Part shown: piece by piece, positions 62,473-64,000 of the stretch
Numbering within the stretch: position 1 is the stretch's first letter
Layout: every line of letters begins with the position of its first letter
From: Candidatus Mycoplasma haematohominis
GTDB lineage: Bacteria; Bacillota_I; Bacilli_A; Mycoplasmatales; Mycoplasmoidaceae
DNA: 64,000 nucleotides
Direction of reading: 5' to 3'
Assembly: GCF_902712995.1 (NCBI RefSeq)
Contig: NZ_CACTIB010000020.1
Span: 1 to 64,000 of the forward strand
Made by a program: the position numbers and the translations under genes
Notes under the pieces: model-generated
What the model saw: only the letters and a program-made list of their open reading frames with translations
What the model was told of the DNA's origin: nothing
Databases searched by the model: none

Positions 62473-62481
62473 ATGCTTTTT
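62453..62481 (+). promoter_or_regulatory. Hairpin enclosing the comEC ribosome binding site and start
   Basis: AAAAAGCAT (62453-62461) is the exact reverse complement of ATGCTTTTT (62473-62481), whose first three bases are the comEC ATG. The 11-base loop contains the purine-rich AAAAGGAAG, one of the few Shine-Dalgarno-like sequences in the window. Confidence 0.6.
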
Positions 62482-63567
62482 AGTTACAGCGAATCAAGGA
62501 ATGCTACTAAGAGAGCATTTCCATGGGTATACTTGGTTCTCAACCTGATACTTTTTTCTAACTTATTTCCTTTTTCTTTCTCGAAGGTACTATTTTTTGT
62601 CCCCCTTCTGTTATCTGTATATTTATACAAAATTTCTTTTGAGTGAGTTTCCATCTCGTGTTTAGCTGGATTAACTTTAATTTTTGTTCAGGATTTTATG
62701 TCCAAGCGCGGCCTGGTTGTTAAGACGAATTATCTATCTCCTTTTTTCGAAAGTTTCTTTCCTGTACATAGATGGGTCACTGGTTATGTTGTTTCTACTC
62801 ATGATAGGGATATTGCGGAGTTGATTAATTTATTGATATTTGGAAATAAGAATAGCCATATATACACAGATCTAAAGGGTTTTGGAATACTTCATCTTAT
62901 TTCTATTAGTGGATTTCATTTTTTATTGATTGATAAGTTTTTGTCTAGGTTTATTAAGAAAAGATGAATAGTTATTGTTGTTCTTATTTTGTATTGAGCG
63001 GCGATAGACTTTTCTATTCCTGCGCTAAGAGTTATTCTAGGTTTTTTTGTATTCAGTAAAAACTCTTTGAAAAAGTGAGCTTTAGTATCCTTGTTCTCTC
63101 TGTTTTTTAATGTTCATATATATAAGTCACTTAGTTTTCTTCTTTCTTATTTTTTCTCTTTGATATTTCTTGTCAATAGGAGATTAAATGATGGCAGAGT
63201 AAGGTTGTGTATTTCTAATTCTTGATCAGCTTTTATATTCGCAACTTTAGTTTTTCTTCCCTTTTATCCTCATAGGGTATATCCTTTGTCAATAGTTAAT
63301 ACTTTTATATTTGCTCCTATTATTTCTGCCTTGTTTATATACTTATGATTTACTTGGTTTATTCCAGATTTTTTAAATTTTCACAGGCTAGCTACTGATA
63401 TTGTGTTATCTATTAATGAATGGTTTCCTTTAAATGCCTCTTCATTTGATTTAGAACATTGGAGTCAAGAATTATCTAATTTTCTCCTAGTTGTTTTAAG
63501 TCTATTGTTTTTAGTTCTTCATTATCGATGTTTGAAATTTACTACTCTAAGGATCAGGGATTGTTAG
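62473..63567 (+). CDS. comEC: ComEC/Rec2-like DNA-uptake channel protein (short)
   Basis: 364 residues, mostly hydrophobic helices. The competence-domain hallmark GILHLISISGFHFLLI (about 138-153) matches the family's GxxHLxxxSGxH segment. Homologues of 600-800 residues also carry an N-terminal OB region and a C-terminal beta-lactamase-like domain; both are absent or minimal here, as in other reduced genomes. The role would be DNA passage across the membrane. Many TGA codons are Trp. The next gene overlaps its 3' end by 40 bases, the comEC-holA order seen in mollicutes. Confidence 0.8.
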
Positions 63568-64000
63568 ATAATCGAATTTATTTGTTTAAGAGACAACACA
63601 GGAATGTTAGACATTTGAGGAATTTGGATTCTTCTGAATTGGAGTTAGCTCTTGTACAAAGGAATTTAGGTGATGAAGAAGAAATAGGTAATTTAATAAT
63701 TGAAAACTATAGAGGTTCTTTTGAGCTTTTAAAGGCTGTTATTCCTTTTGCGAAGGAAGATTATGAGAATATTTTGATGGTTCAAATTGGTACACCGGAA
63801 AAGGGTTTAATTGGGTTTTCTGATAATGCTGAAGTGGAGATTAAGAAGTTGAATGAGAATACTAAAAAGGGTTATATAAATCAATTGATTAAGAATAGGT
63901 ATTCAAAAAATTTTCCGCACAATCTTCTTAAGTTAATTAAAGAGAAGGTACCTCCTTGTGCAACTTCTATAAATGAGTTGATGGAAAATGTTATTGTTTT
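63528..64000 (+). CDS. holA: DNA polymerase III delta subunit-like protein, 5' part
   Basis: Cut off by the window end; 157 codons are visible from the ATG at 63528. The start MFEIYYSKDQGLLDNRIYLFKR fits the N-terminus of clamp-loader delta subunits, and the position directly behind comEC is where holA usually lies in Firmicutes and mollicutes. No decisive motif is in the visible part, so the name rests partly on context. Confidence 0.6.
   Translation, partial: MFEIYYSKDQGLLDNRIYLFKRQHRNVRHLRNLDSSELELALVQRNLGDEEEIGNLIIENYRGSFELLKAVIPFAKEDYENILMVQIGTPEKGLIGFSDNAEVEIKKLNENTKKGYINQLIKNRYSKNFPHNLLKLIKEKVPPCATSINELMENVIV

Overview
The window comes from a wall-less mollicute that reads UGA as tryptophan. 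Essentially every conserved gene (ptsI, gltX, infC, rplT, rpsD, argS, valS, the ECF genes) is full length only if in-frame TGA codons are read as Trp. The sequence is AT-rich, few genes have a recognisable Shine-Dalgarno sequence, and GTG/TTG starts are common. About 40% of the window is a dense array of small paralogs, each with a glycine-rich N-terminal membrane segment. Published hemotropic Mycoplasma (hemoplasma) genomes carry paralog arrays of this general style, so I infer a hemoplasma; I cannot name the species. All coordinates assume translation table 4.

Layout. 1-254: no supported gene, one C8 tract. 255-6439: ptsI on the minus strand, diverging from glyA-gltX-HD phosphohydrolase-rpoE. 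6440-9945: tRNA-Leu(CAA) on the minus strand, the infC-rpmI-rplT-dUTPase-efp-hypothetical operon, then a five-tRNA cluster (Tyr, Gln, Lys, Leu, Gly). 10029-11806: two tandem related membrane proteins. 11831-21555: a 2277-residue FtsX/MacB-like permease overlapping an ECF transporter core (two ATPases and EcfT). 21589-28203: a 1161-residue coiled-coil protein, rpmB, rpsD, trmK and a divergent iron-alcohol-dehydrogenase-fold protein. 28198-30526: rnhC and argS on the minus strand. 30629-33936: tRNA-Trp(CCA), a YneF-like protein, engB/ysxC and valS.

33940-61186 is the accessory part. It holds 28 members of one paralogous family (23 with two modules, 5 with one), nearly all on the plus strand in tightly packed runs, plus more distant relatives on both strands. 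Each full member has an N-terminal glycine-rich membrane segment followed by two related modules of about 100-120 residues. Each module has the pattern FG/YG...LV...(W)W...C..AY...W/L-K-Y/F-C-S. Signs of diversification are visible: a G8 and a G9 tract in the glycine-rich segment, a member frameshifted at an A6 run, shared N-terminal cassettes followed by unrelated bodies, and chimeras combining modules of different subfamilies. I interpret the island as a surface-protein diversification locus; exposure and variation are inferences.

61510-64000 returns to a conserved context: an unknown membrane protein, a 312-bp intergenic stretch full of inverted repeats, a short comEC whose start codon lies in a hairpin, and the 5' part of a holA-like gene cut by the window end.
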